The notes beneath the pieces are model-generated. The model saw only the letters and a list, made by a program, of their open reading frames with translations, did not search any database and was not told the DNA's origin. This document shows, piece by piece, positions 18,800-27,986 of a stretch of 64,000 nucleotides of DNA (its first letter is position 1; each line of letters starts with the position of its first letter). Both the position numbers and the translations under genes were made by a program. Source of the DNA: Phytoactinopolyspora halotolerans. Lineage in GTDB: Bacteria; Actinomycetota; Actinomycetes; Jiangellales; Jiangellaceae. The stretch covers positions 124,001-188,000 of the forward strand of contig NZ_JAAGOA010000010.1 of NCBI RefSeq assembly GCF_010550675.1, written 5' to 3'.

Positions 18800-19690
18800 T
18801 CACCGGCCGTCCCGCCGGAACCGGTCGATCCCCCACGCCTTCGCCAAGCCGTCAGCGGCCAGGTTCAGCCCGACGACGAAGGTCGCCAGCGCGACGATCG
18901 GGGCCAGCGTGGCCATAGGGACGACAGTGAGCGCGGTGCGGTTCTCCGCGACCATGAGGCCCCAGTCCGGAGTCGGCGGGTTGGCTCCGAAACCCAGGAA
19001 AGACAGCGAGCTGACCAGCAACGCCGCCCAGGACGCGCGCATCGCCAGCTCAACCGCGACCACGTCGGCGACATTCGGCAGCAGTTCGCGCCGCAGGATC
19101 GACCAGCGCCGCTCGCCGCGCGCCCGGGCCGCGGTGACGTACTCCAGGGGTACGACGCTCTGCGCGGCCGCCCGCACCACCCGGACCACGCCGGGCACGT
19201 AGACGATGGTGATGGCGGCGACGACCACCCAGGTACCGGTGCCGAGCGCGGTCACCACGACCAGCAGTGCCAGGATCGCCGGCACCGCCAGGACGCTGTC
19301 CACCAACCGCATGACCACGTTGTCCGCCCAGCCGCCGCGCAGCGCGACGAAGCATCCCACGACGGTGCCCAGGCCCACCGCCGCGACGGTGGACAGGGCG
19401 CAGACGACCAAGGCGAACCGGCCGCCGTGCAACACCCGGGTCAGCACGTCCCGCCCGTACTGGTCGGTGCCGGCGAGATGGTCCCAGCTGACTCCCGCGA
19501 GGGCTTCGGCCGGGACGCTCTGCGTCGGTGCGTAGGAGGTCAGCAGCGGTGCAGCGATCGCGACCAGCACGTGCAACGCGACGATCGCCAGCCCGATGGT
19601 CGCCGCGCGCGAGCTACGTATCCCGGCCCACACGGTCCGCAGCGTCCCCTGGGCCGGTGTGCCCGCAACGGTCAGCTCGCTCCCGGTCAT
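18800..19690 (-). CDS. ABC importer permease, DppC type
   Basis: 296 residues, six predicted membrane helices. It contains the family signature after helix 1 (LAGTDQYGRDVLTRVLHGGR), the EAA loop (YVTAARARGERRW, LLPNVADV) and a C-terminal SFLGFGANPPTPDWG. ATG 19690 overlaps the TGA of the previous permease by four bases and has a strong GGAGGAAGGAG site. It forms the translocation pore with the next-encoded upstream permease. Confidence 0.95.
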   Translation of the reverse strand: MTGSELTVAGTPAQGTLRTVWAGIRSSRAATIGLAIVALHVLVAIAAPLLTSYAPTQSVPAEALAGVSWDHLAGTDQYGRDVLTRVLHGGRFALVVCALSTVAAVGLGTVVGCFVALRGGWADNVVMRLVDSVLAVPAILALLVVVTALGTGTWVVVAAITIVYVPGVVRVVRAAAQSVVPLEYVTAARARGERRWSILRRELLPNVADVVAVELAMRASWAALLVSSLSFLGFGANPPTPDWGLMVAENRTALTVVPMATLAPIVALATFVVGLNLAADGLAKAWGIDRFRRDGR

Positions 19691-20646
19691 GCCGTACTCC
19701 TTCCTCCGGCGCGCAACCGCGGGTTGAGCCCCATGGCCGCCACGTCGGCCGCCAGGTTGCACAGGGCGTACACGACCGCGCTGAGCACCGCGATCGCCTG
19801 CAGAACCGGCAGATCGCGGTCGTAGACGGCGTCGATCATGAGGGTGCCGATCCCCGGGTAGTTGAAGACCGTCTCGACGACGACCACGCCGCCCACCAGC
19901 CAGGCGACGTTCAGCGCGATCACGTTCAGCGTCGGCAGCACGGCGTTCGGCAGCGCATGCCGGAGCACGACCCGCCCGGTGCCGAGCCCTCGCAGCCGTG
20001 CGGTCTGGACGTATTCACTCGCCATCACGTCGATGACGCTGGCCCGCATCATCCGCACCACATACGCCGCCAACGCGATGCTCAGCGCCAGCGCCGGCAG
20101 CCAGATCGCCGGCAGCAGCTGCCCCACCGTCGCGTCGGCGTCGTCGAGCACCACCGCGGGAAAGACCGGAATGGTCACCGAGAACAGCAGCACCAGGACG
20201 GTCGCGACGACGAACTCCGGGACGCTCATGCCGACCAGGCTCGCGCCGGAGATCAGGTGGTCCGGCCAACGGTCCCGGTACAAGCCGGCCACCACGCCGA
20301 GCACCAGGGAGAAGAGCAGTCCGCCCGCGATGGCGAGGACCGCGATCAGCAGCGTGTTCCGCAGATGCAGGGCCAGTTCGGATCCGACGGCCTCGCCCGA
20401 GGCGAGCGACGTGCCGAAGTCACCTTGAATCGCACCGCCGACCCACTCCAGATAACGCCGCCACGCCGGCTGGTCGAGGCCGAGCTGATCGCGGAGAACC
20501 TGCACCGCCTCGGGCGTCGCGTCCCTACCGAGGATCTGGGTGGCGACGTCGCCCGGCAGGGCTTGCAGAGCGACGAACACCAAGAGTGACGCCAGCACAA
20601 CGGTCAGCACCATCGCACCGAGACGGCGCGCGACGAACAGCGTCAT
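19687..20646 (-). CDS. ABC importer permease, DppB type
   Basis: 319 residues, six predicted membrane helices. The N-terminal half has the DppB features (FVALQALPGDVATQILG, then LGLDQPAWRRYLEW), and the EAA loop reads YVQTARLRGLGTGRVVLRHALPN. ATG 20646 overlaps the TGA of the binding-protein gene (ATGA). It is the partner of the DppC-type permease. Confidence 0.95.
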   Translation of the reverse strand: MTLFVARRLGAMVLTVVLASLLVFVALQALPGDVATQILGRDATPEAVQVLRDQLGLDQPAWRRYLEWVGGAIQGDFGTSLASGEAVGSELALHLRNTLLIAVLAIAGGLLFSLVLGVVAGLYRDRWPDHLISGASLVGMSVPEFVVATVLVLLFSVTIPVFPAVVLDDADATVGQLLPAIWLPALALSIALAAYVVRMMRASVIDVMASEYVQTARLRGLGTGRVVLRHALPNAVLPTLNVIALNVAWLVGGVVVVETVFNYPGIGTLMIDAVYDRDLPVLQAIAVLSAVVYALCNLAADVAAMGLNPRLRAGGRSTA

Positions 20647-22241
20647 GACCGCTCCCCTCGGTGATCGGCCAACCCGATGTTGAGGTAGTCGAACTCGAAA
20701 CCGTGCTCGTAGTAGTTGACGACGTCACGGGAGAGCCCGACCAGCCGGTCGGCGAACATCGGCGTGATGGAGCCGGAGTGATCGACGATGTAGCGCTGCG
20801 CATCCTGGTAGAGCGTCCGCCGTTTGTCGTCGTCGATCTCGCGCCGAGCGTCGTCCAGGATGGCGTCGAAGGTGTCGTCCGCCCACGCCGTCTCGTTGTA
20901 CGACGATCCGCCCCGGAAGATCTGGTTCAGCAGCTGGTCGACCGGGCGGCCGGTGTACCAGTAGGTGGCCATCAGCGGCTGCTGCATCCAGACCTGGGAG
21001 TAGTAGGAGTCGGCCGATGCGTTGCGGACGTTCACGGTGATGCCCGCGTCGGCCACGCTGTCCTTGAAGGCGAGCGTCATCGGAGTGAAGACCGGGTCGT
21101 AACTGGACGTGTACATGTCCACGGTCAGGCCGTCATAACCGGCAGCGCGCAACAGCGCCCGCGCCTGGTCCGGGTCTCTTTCCAGCGCGTGGTCCACCCA
21201 CAGCGGGTTGTCCGGCGGCACCGGATTGTCGTGCCCAAGGTCCCCCGCGCCCTGGGCCGCGACGTCGAGAACCCGTTGTGGGTCGTAGGCGAGTTTCACC
21301 GCCCGGCGCACGTCCGGATCGGTGAAGGGCTCCACGGTGGTGAGCATCGGGATCGTGTACCACTGGCCGTTGCGTACCCGAGCGATGGTGGCGTTGTCCG
21401 ACGCGTTCACCACCCGGGCGGTGACGAAGTCCAGGTTGGTCTGAGAGAGCAGATCCACCTGGTCGGCGAGGAGCGCGTTGGTCCGGGCCTGCTGGTCGGC
21501 GATGGAGAAGAAGGCGATGCTGTCCAGCGTCGGCCGGCCTTCCCAGTAGGCGTCGTTGGCGACGACCCGCCCGCGCCCGGCGGCGGTGAAGGAGTCCAGC
21601 CTGAACGGCCCGGTACCGATTCCGGCGACGCCGATGTCGTCACCGCTGCCGTCCGGAACGACGTAGCAGTTGTAGCCGGTGAACAGGCTCGGCAGTTCGG
21701 CGTTCGGCGTGGCGAGCTCGATGACCAGAGTGCGGTCGTCGGCGGCGGTGACGCCACCCGGTTCCATCAGGGGTGCGAGCACGCCCTGTTGCGGCGAGGC
21801 GAGATCCGGATCGAGCAGCCGGCGGATCGTGTAGACGGCATCGTGGGCGGTGCACGGCCGGCCGTCGTGGAAGCTCACGTCGTCGCGGATCCGGAAGGTC
21901 CAGCGCATGGCGTCCTCAGTGACGTCCCATTCCGCGGCCAGATCCGGCACGACCTGACCGTCGCGATCGATACGGGTGAGCCGGTTGTACAGGGCACCGA
22001 GGTATTCGTACGCGCAGAGCGAGCTGGCGGGGTCCAGCGTCTCAGCGTTCGAGGCGGGCGGCCGGGCGATGCGCAGTTCGCCGCCGGCCCGGGCCGACCC
22101 GGCACGCGCCTGCTCCGGAAGGGCGGTGGTCGCCGGACCTGCGGTGGAACAACCCGTCATGGCTCCGGCGGCAAGACCGATACCGGTGGCCAGCAGGCTC
22201 CGCCGGGTGATGGGAGCACCCGTCGCTGCAGGGCGTCGCAC
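20643..22241 (-). CDS. Extracellular solute-binding lipoprotein, family 5
   Basis: 532 residues. A Tat-type signal (TRRSLLATGIGLAAGAMTGC) with lipobox Cys predicts export in folded form and membrane anchoring. The mature part is an SBP_bac_5 protein (LYNRLTRIDRDG, LAAEWDVTEDAMRWTFRIRDDVSFHDG, VRRAVKLAYDP), the family that binds di- and oligopeptides, nickel and some sugars. GTG 22241 has AGGAG five bases upstream. It is the first gene of a six-gene operon (binding protein, DppB, DppC, double ATPase, hydrolase, TetR) whose first five junctions overlap or nearly touch. Confidence 0.94.
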   Translation of the reverse strand: MRRPAATGAPITRRSLLATGIGLAAGAMTGCSTAGPATTALPEQARAGSARAGGELRIARPPASNAETLDPASSLCAYEYLGALYNRLTRIDRDGQVVPDLAAEWDVTEDAMRWTFRIRDDVSFHDGRPCTAHDAVYTIRRLLDPDLASPQQGVLAPLMEPGGVTAADDRTLVIELATPNAELPSLFTGYNCYVVPDGSGDDIGVAGIGTGPFRLDSFTAAGRGRVVANDAYWEGRPTLDSIAFFSIADQQARTNALLADQVDLLSQTNLDFVTARVVNASDNATIARVRNGQWYTIPMLTTVEPFTDPDVRRAVKLAYDPQRVLDVAAQGAGDLGHDNPVPPDNPLWVDHALERDPDQARALLRAAGYDGLTVDMYTSSYDPVFTPMTLAFKDSVADAGITVNVRNASADSYYSQVWMQQPLMATYWYTGRPVDQLLNQIFRGGSSYNETAWADDTFDAILDDARREIDDDKRRTLYQDAQRYIVDHSGSITPMFADRLVGLSRDVVNYYEHGFEFDYLNIGLADHRGERS

Positions 22242-22373
22242 GCGAACTCCTGTGGGTAGGGAACACGGACACCGCGCTCGTCGCCGTCCACGACGTCGGG
22301 CTTCGTTGCCCGCGGCGACGGCTCGTCATGGCCGGAACGGCGTCATGGCCGCCGCCTCAGCGCGGTACTTCAG

Positions 22374-22395
22374 CACCCGGGTACATGCCCGGGTG
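22374..22395. promoter_or_regulatory. Inverted repeat upstream of importer operon
   Basis: CACCCGGG (22374-22381) and CCCGGGTG (22388-22395) flank six bases. It could be a second operator or a leader hairpin in the transcript toward the binding-protein gene. Confidence 0.35.
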
Positions 22396-22428
22396 ACGTA
22401 CGTCGGAATGCCGTCATTCTGGCGCGCT

Positions 22429-22452
22429 CTAATCGTTCACGCGAACGATTAG
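22429..22452. promoter_or_regulatory. 24-bp palindrome, probable TetR operator
   Basis: CTAATCGTTC (22429-22438) and GAACGATTAG (22443-22452) are perfect 10-bp arms around ACGC. Size and compact symmetry are typical of TetR-family operators. It lies about 190 bp before the binding-protein start, and the operon's last gene encodes a TetR protein. Confidence 0.6.
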
Positions 22453-22636
22453 CTCCCCGTACGTTAGCGGCCACCACTGAGACAGACAACCGAGAGCGCT
22501 ACGCCAGAGCGGCACGAACGTGCGGCAACGTGGGCGTGCGCTGCGCCTTCAGCGCCCTCCACCCACGCGCGCCGTGTTCACATGGTGAGACACGATGGGC
22601 GCACGCGAGGTGAACCGGACATACCTGAGCGAGATC

Positions 22637-22792
22637 TCAGAGCAAGACGCGCAAGCTGTCCGCCGGGCCGATGAACCGATGGTCCGCGACGCACCGCACG
22701 TCGACATGCTCCACACGTCCAGATGTGCTGGGCAGCTGCCCGCGTGTGGTGACCGTAGCCGGCAGCCCGCACTCGGGGCAGTCGAACAGCAC
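22637..22792 (-). CDS. Small zinc-ribbon-like protein (51 residues)
   Basis: 51 residues starting MLFDCPECGLPA and ending SLRVLL. It has a CPEC knuckle and a later VRC-VADHRF segment, giving a Cys-Cys...Cys-His set that could bind zinc. GTG 22792 has a clear AGGAG seven bases upstream, which supports a real gene despite its size. Similar tiny proteins with a CP-C-LPA-VT opening and an EHV-V-C-H ending are widespread in actinobacteria, with no known function (recalled family resemblance, not searched). It stands alone, between the importer operon and the molybdenum hydroxylase operon. Confidence 0.75.
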   Translation of the reverse strand: MLFDCPECGLPATVTTRGQLPSTSGRVEHVDVRCVADHRFIGPADSLRVLL

Positions 22793-23232
22793 CGTGATAC
22801 TCCTCGCGACGACGCGACACCGCGCCTTCCTTGCCGCGAGCCTGAAACCGATACGTGACGATCAATGGTGATATGACACCTTTCACCATGGTGCCGCACA
22901 CCAGGCTTGATCGCCAGTTGCGCCCTCACCGGCGGTATGCGCGCGCCGACTCAGCAGACCCCTCGGCCGGCGACGCGCCCGGGCATCTCCGTCCGCATGA
23001 GCATCGCCACCGCGCCCGGCCGTGGGTCCGAGACACAAGTTCCGAGGAAACCCTTGCGCCCACCGCTCACGTGGACTTTGCTGGTGTGCAACAAGCGCGC
23101 ATCGAGATCTGGACGCCGTCAGGTGCAACATGATCACGATCACAAGGAGGTGACGCGCGCTGCGGCGCCCGCTGATGCGCAGAAGTACGGGCCGGCATGT
23201 CGATCGGCCCCATGCGGTACGCGGGAGGGCCC
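22793..23232. other. Intergenic region upstream of the molybdenum hydroxylase operon
   Basis: About 440 bp. Holds an inverted repeat ATGGTGA/TCACCAT (22865-22871, 22883-22889), a short palindrome TGATC-AC-GATCA (23131-23142), and a perfect Shine-Dalgarno-like AAGGAGGTGA at 23144-23153 that is not followed by a usable start in frame with the next gene. No convincing gene. Confidence 0.5.
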
Positions 23233-23826
23233 ATGACCACTATCTCCATGACGGTCGACGGCGTCCGGTACGACGACGACGTCGAGCCCCGCACACTCCT
23301 CGTCCACCATCTGAGGGATCGACTCGGCAAAGTCGGCACCGTGGTGGGCTGCGACACCAGCAACTGCGGCGCCTGTACCGTCCTCATGGACGGCAAGAGC
23401 GTCAAGAGCTGCACGGTCTTCGCCGTGCAGGCGGACGGAACGGACATCACGACGGTCGAGGGTCTGGCCGCCCGCGACGGCGAGATGCACCCGGTCCAAC
23501 AGGCGTTCCACGAGACACATGCGCTGCAGTGCGGGTACTGCACACCAGGCATGATCATGTCCGCGGTGGATCTGCTCGCCGAGAACCCCGACCCCAGCGA
23601 TGCGGAGATCCGCGAAGGGCTCGAGGGCAACCTCTGCCGGTGCACCGGTTACCAGAACATCATCAAGGCCGTACGCGAGGCCGGGCAGGCGATGCAGACC
23701 GCCACGGCGGCGTCGCCCGAGCCCGCCACCTCGGACGCCGGGAACGGCGTCCCGGGGCAGCAGCCAGCGGCAACGGCACCTGGTGGCCCCGCGCACACCA
23801 CGGCTGTGGGAGAGGTGAGGACATGA
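23233..23826 (+). CDS. Molybdenum hydroxylase iron-sulfur subunit (CoxS/XdhC-like)
   Basis: 197 residues. The N-terminal plant-type [2Fe-2S] ferredoxin domain uses Cys40, Cys45, Cys48 and Cys60; the C-terminal four-helix [2Fe-2S] domain uses CGYC and CRC. A C-terminal tail of about 40 residues is rich in Ala, Pro and Gly. It passes electrons from the molybdenum centre to FAD. ATG 23233 has GGGAGG upstream; an in-frame ATG at 23197 has none. Its TGA overlaps the large-subunit ATG (ATGA). Confidence 0.96.
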   Translation: MTTISMTVDGVRYDDDVEPRTLLVHHLRDRLGKVGTVVGCDTSNCGACTVLMDGKSVKSCTVFAVQADGTDITTVEGLAARDGEMHPVQQAFHETHALQCGYCTPGMIMSAVDLLAENPDPSDAEIREGLEGNLCRCTGYQNIIKAVREAGQAMQTATAASPEPATSDAGNGVPGQQPAATAPGGPAHTTAVGEVRT

Positions 23827-26228
23827 CCGTCACCGAGGAACGCACCGGTGCGGAGGTCGGGCGCGATCGGCACCGGAAGGAAGACGCCCGGCTCATCACC
23901 GGCCGGACGATGTGGACCGAGAATCTCAGCCTTCCCGGCATGGTGCACCTGGCGATCCTGCGCAGCCCGATGGCGCACGCACGGATCACCAACCTCGACG
24001 TCAGCCCGGCGCTCCGGCTTCCTGGTGTGGTCGAGGCCTTCAGCGGCCGCGACGTCGCCGACATGCAGGGCTCCCTTCCGTGCGTATGGCCGGTCACCGA
24101 AGACATTGTGATGCCGGACTACCCGCCGCTCGCCGTCGACGAGGTCCGGCACACCGGTGAGCCGGTGGCTGTGGTCGCCGCGCGGGACCGGGCCAGCGCC
24201 CAGGATGCGCTGGAGGCGATCGAGATCGACTATGAGCCGCTGCCGGTGGTGCTCGACATGGAAGCCGCCCTGGCCGACGACGCTCCGCTCGTGCACGGCG
24301 AGAAAGGCACCAACAGGTGCTACACCTGGGTGCTCGACTCGGCCGCGGCCGGCACCGGAGACGACGTCGCCCAGGCCGAGGCGGATGCGGAGGTCGTCGT
24401 CCGGCGCCGATTCATCCAGCAACGGCTGATCCCGTCGTTCATGGAGCCGCGCAGCGTCGTCGTCGATCCGACCGGCGACCAGATCACCGTGTGGTCGGCT
24501 ACCCAAGTCCCGCACATCCTGCGGATCCTGCTCAGCATGTCCACTGGCGTCGCCGAGCACAAAATCCGCGTGATCGCGCCCGACGTCGGCGGCGGGTTCG
24601 GCGGCAAACTGCAGGTCACTCCCGAGGAGTTCATCGCCTTCGCGGCCGCCCGGCGGTTCGGCCGGCCGGTGAAATACACCGAGTCGCGGTCCGAGACGAT
24701 GCTCTCCGGCCACCACGGGCGGGACCAGATCCAGGACATCACCGTGACCGCGAGGCGGGACGGCACCGTCACCGGCATTTCGGCGAAACTGCTGGCCAAC
24801 ATGGGCGCCTATCTGGGCATCATCACGCCCGGCACACCGCTGCTCGGCGCGTTCATGTACGGCGGCATCTACAAGTTCCCCGCGTATCGGCTCGAGTGCA
24901 CGGGTGTCTTCACCAACACCACCAAGACCGACGCCTACCGCGGCGCGGGCCGGCCTGAGGCGACGTTCGCGCTGGAGCGGATCATGGACGAGCTCGCCGC
25001 CGAGCTGGATATGGAACCCATGGAGCTGCGCCGGCGCAACTGGATCACCCATGACGAGTTCCCCTTCACCACCTCAGCCGGACTGACGTATGACTCGGGC
25101 AACTACGAGGCCGCCACCGATAAGGCGATGGAGATGTTCGGCTACGACGACCTCCGTCGTGAACAGGCGGAACGGCGCGCGTCCGGTGACCGGATCCAGC
25201 TCGGCATAGGAATCTCCACCTACACGGAGATGTGCGGTATCGCACCGTCCCGCGTGCTAGGTCAGCTGCGGTACGCGGCCGGCGGATGGGAGGCCGCGTC
25301 CGTACGGATGCTCCCGACCGGCAAGGTCGAGGTCGTCACCGGAACGTCGCCGCACGGTCAGAGTCACGAGACCGCCTGGAGCCAGATCGTCGCCGACCAG
25401 CTCGGCGTTGACTTCGCCGACATCGAGGTGCTGCACGGTGACACCCGCACGTCGCACAAGGGCCTGGACACCTACGGTTCCCGTTCCCTGGCCGTGGGCG
25501 GGATCGCCTTGGTCAACGCCTGCCAGAAGGTGGTCGACAAGGCCAAGCCGATCGCCGCGCACCTGCTGGAATGCGACCCCGCGGATCTCGAGTTCGTCGA
25601 GGGGCAGTACCGGGTGAAGGGTTCGCCCGGCGCCGGCAAGACGTTGGCGGACTGTGCGCTGGCGGTTTTCACCTCGCACGACCTTCCGGACGGCGTCGAG
25701 CCGAGTCTCGACGGCGACGCCACGTTCGATCCGGAGAACTTCTCCTACCCGCACGGCACTCACCTGTGCGCCACCGAGGTCGACACCGAGACCGGCCGGG
25801 TGACGATCCGCTCCTACGTGGCCGTCGACGACGTAGGCAAGGTGGTGAATCCGACGATCGTCGAGGGTCAGGTTCACGGCGGCGTCGCACAGGGCATCGC
25901 ACAGGCCCTGTACGAGGAGGCCATCTACGACGACGACGGCAACCTCATGACCGGAACCTTCGTCGACTACACCCTTCCCAGCAGCGCCGACCTGCCCGAC
26001 TTCACCACCGACAGGACCGAGACGCCGGCGACCGGCCATCCCCTCGGCACCAAGGGCGTGGGCGAAGCGGGCACCATCGCCTCCACGCCGGCCGTGGTCA
26101 ACGCGGTGGTCGACGCTCTGCGTCACCTCGGTGTCAACGACGTGCGGATGCCGTGCACGCCGGAACGCGTATGGCAGGCGATCAGAAACGCGCAAGGCAA
26201 CGCTCAGGAAGGCGGTGACCGGCCATGA
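23823..26228 (+). CDS. Molybdenum hydroxylase large subunit, form II CoxL type
   Basis: 801 residues. The N-terminal aldehyde oxidase/xanthine dehydrogenase a/b hammerhead domain is followed by the molybdopterin-cytosine-dinucleotide-binding domains (GGGFGGK, and the C-terminal KGVGEAGTI with the catalytic Glu). The active-site loop at about 371-377 reads AYRGAGR, the form II signature. True CO dehydrogenases have AY-CSFR with the copper-binding Cys, absent here, so the substrate is probably an aldehyde, purine or other heterocycle. Overlaps by ATGA on both sides show tight coupling with the small and FAD subunits. Confidence 0.95.
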   Translation: MTVTEERTGAEVGRDRHRKEDARLITGRTMWTENLSLPGMVHLAILRSPMAHARITNLDVSPALRLPGVVEAFSGRDVADMQGSLPCVWPVTEDIVMPDYPPLAVDEVRHTGEPVAVVAARDRASAQDALEAIEIDYEPLPVVLDMEAALADDAPLVHGEKGTNRCYTWVLDSAAAGTGDDVAQAEADAEVVVRRRFIQQRLIPSFMEPRSVVVDPTGDQITVWSATQVPHILRILLSMSTGVAEHKIRVIAPDVGGGFGGKLQVTPEEFIAFAAARRFGRPVKYTESRSETMLSGHHGRDQIQDITVTARRDGTVTGISAKLLANMGAYLGIITPGTPLLGAFMYGGIYKFPAYRLECTGVFTNTTKTDAYRGAGRPEATFALERIMDELAAELDMEPMELRRRNWITHDEFPFTTSAGLTYDSGNYEAATDKAMEMFGYDDLRREQAERRASGDRIQLGIGISTYTEMCGIAPSRVLGQLRYAAGGWEAASVRMLPTGKVEVVTGTSPHGQSHETAWSQIVADQLGVDFADIEVLHGDTRTSHKGLDTYGSRSLAVGGIALVNACQKVVDKAKPIAAHLLECDPADLEFVEGQYRVKGSPGAGKTLADCALAVFTSHDLPDGVEPSLDGDATFDPENFSYPHGTHLCATEVDTETGRVTIRSYVAVDDVGKVVNPTIVEGQVHGGVAQGIAQALYEEAIYDDDGNLMTGTFVDYTLPSSADLPDFTTDRTETPATGHPLGTKGVGEAGTIASTPAVVNAVVDALRHLGVNDVRMPCTPERVWQAIRNAQGNAQEGGDRP

Positions 26229-27079
26229 TCCCGGTCGCGTTCGACTACAGCCGGCCTGCCGGCGTCGACGAGGCGGTACAGACGCTGACCGACGCCGGCG
26301 AGGACGCGAAGGTACTCGCCGGCGGGCAGAGTCTGATCCCGATGCTCCGGCTCCGATTCGCCGCGCCCAGCATGCTGGTCGATCTGGGCAGCATCGGCGA
26401 GATGCACGGCGTGCGCGAAGACGGCGATGACCTGGTGATCGGCGCCATGACGACACATGATGAGGTGCTCAAGAACCCGCTCATCAGGGCACACGCGCCG
26501 CTGATCGCGCAGGCCACGGCAACGGTCGCGGACCGGCAGGTCCGGCATCTGGGCACCTTCGGCGGCTCACTCGCGCACGCCGACCCAGCCGGTGATATGC
26601 CTAGTGTCGCGACCGCATTGGACGCCACGTTCGAGATCGCCGGCCCGTCCGGGCGCCGGTCGGTCGCCGCGTCGGAGTTCTTCGTCGACTACCTGACCAG
26701 TGCGCTGGAACCCGACGAGGTTCTGGTGTCCGTGCGAGTGCCGAAACTGGCGGGCTGGGGTACCCACTACGAGAAGTTCAACCGGGTAGCGCAGGCCTGG
26801 GCGTTGGTCGGCGTCGCCGCGGCCGTCCGCCGGAACAACGGCACCATCGAGGAGGCACGCGTGGCGCTGACCAACATGGCGTCGAAGCCGGTCCGGGCAC
26901 ACGGTGTCGAGGAGGCGCTGGCCGGCGCACCGGCGACGGCGGAGTCGCTCGCCGCCGCTTGTGATCACGCGGCGGAGGGCACAGAACCGACGAGTGACGC
27001 CTCGGCGTCGGCGGATTACCGAACGCATCTGGCCACGGTGCTCACCCGCCGGGCATTGGAGTCTGCGGCGGGGATCTGA
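26225..27079 (+). CDS. Molybdenum hydroxylase FAD subunit (CoxM-like)
   Basis: 284 residues. FAD-binding motifs AGGQSLIPMLRLR (about 34-46) and TFGGSLAHADPAGD are both present, followed by the CO dehydrogenase flavoprotein C-terminal domain. It takes electrons from the iron-sulfur subunit and hands them to the respiratory chain or another acceptor. ATG 26225 overlaps the large-subunit stop (ATGA). Confidence 0.96.
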   Translation: MIPVAFDYSRPAGVDEAVQTLTDAGEDAKVLAGGQSLIPMLRLRFAAPSMLVDLGSIGEMHGVREDGDDLVIGAMTTHDEVLKNPLIRAHAPLIAQATATVADRQVRHLGTFGGSLAHADPAGDMPSVATALDATFEIAGPSGRRSVAASEFFVDYLTSALEPDEVLVSVRVPKLAGWGTHYEKFNRVAQAWALVGVAAAVRRNNGTIEEARVALTNMASKPVRAHGVEEALAGAPATAESLAAACDHAAEGTEPTSDASASADYRTHLATVLTRRALESAAGI

Positions 27080-27189
27080 ACGAACAATTCGGGACGGGAG
27101 TCGGTCGATCTTCATCGAGTTCGATCGACTCCCGATCCGTTCCGACGGCGCCGCCCAAGAGACACGGCGGGTCGAAGAGGAGGAGGATC

Positions 27190-27942
27190 ATGCAGCTTGA
27201 TCACCAGTTCACCGTCCCAGTGCCGGTCGACGTCGCATGGAAGGCGTTGCTCGACGTGCCACGCGTGGCCCCGTGCATGCCCGGTGCCTCACTCGACGAG
27301 TTCGACGGTGAGACGTTCTCCGGCTCGGTCAAGGTCAAGCTGGGTCCCGTCAACCTGCTGTACAAGGGTCAAGGTCGTTTCGCCGAGACGGATGAGAGCG
27401 CGCGCAGGGTGGTCATGGAAGCGTCCGGTAAGGAAAGCCGCGGCTCCGGAACAGCGGCGGCGACGGTGACCGCGACCATGACCCCGGAGGGCGAATCTAC
27501 CACGGTCAACGTGACAACAGACTTGAAGATCACCGGTCGTCCGGCACAGTTCGGGCGAGGGATGATCAACGACGTCGGCGGGAAGCTGCTCGGTCAGTTC
27601 GCCGATTGCCTGGCGACGACGCTGGGGGCCTCCGAGACCCCCGCAACCGGCGGAGCGACGACGGCCGGAGCATCCACGACGGCCGGCGCCGGTGGCGAGT
27701 CCACCCCCGATGGAGCGACGAATACGTCAAGCACTCGGGCAGGCGCGACCCAACCTGGCGGCGAAGAACCGCCGTCTGCCGACCAGGTCGCGGCCGAGGA
27801 AGCGAACGTCGAGGTCGAGCCGATCGATTTGCTCCAGATCACCGGGGCGCAGGCCGCCATCCGGCGTTACGGTCCGTACGCCGCGGCGGGCACACTGCTG
27901 GCCGTGCTGCTCTGGATCGTCCTCCGTCGGCGTCGGCGGTAG
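27190..27942 (+). CDS. CoxG-like SRPBCC protein with C-terminal membrane anchor
   Basis: 250 residues. Residues 1-145 form a CoxG/SRPBCC domain (VPVPVDVAWKALLDVPRVAPCMPGA, GSVKVKLGPVNLLYKG, GRPAQFGRGM). A Thr/Ala/Gly-rich linker of about 75 residues leads to a C-terminal membrane helix (YAAAGTLLAVLLWIVL) ending in RRRRR. CoxG is reported to attach carbon monoxide dehydrogenase to the membrane, so this one may recruit the S-L-M enzyme to the inner face of the membrane. ATG 27190 follows GGAGGAGGA. Gap of 110 bp from the FAD subunit. Confidence 0.93.
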   Translation: MQLDHQFTVPVPVDVAWKALLDVPRVAPCMPGASLDEFDGETFSGSVKVKLGPVNLLYKGQGRFAETDESARRVVMEASGKESRGSGTAAATVTATMTPEGESTTVNVTTDLKITGRPAQFGRGMINDVGGKLLGQFADCLATTLGASETPATGGATTAGASTTAGAGGESTPDGATNTSSTRAGATQPGGEEPPSADQVAAEEANVEVEPIDLLQITGAQAAIRRYGPYAAAGTLLAVLLWIVLRRRRR

Positions 27943-27986
27943 GCACAGCGTCGACGCTGGGCGTGTCAACGCCGTCCGAGAGCGTC

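Larger units (their letters stand above)
22242..22636. other. Upstream control region of the ABC importer operon
   Basis: About 395 bp without a gene. It contains two palindromes described separately (22374-22395 and 22429-22452). No other coding potential was found. Confidence 0.5.

Noticed and set aside
23823-26228. Aerobic CO dehydrogenase
   Set aside because: The active-site loop is AYRGAGR, not the Cys-containing form I motif, so CO oxidation by this enzyme is unlikely.
27946-27959. Perfect 14-bp palindrome CAGCGTCGACGCTG between convergent stops as terminator
   Set aside because: It has no loop, so a stable RNA hairpin would lose several inner pairs; support is too weak to call a terminator.
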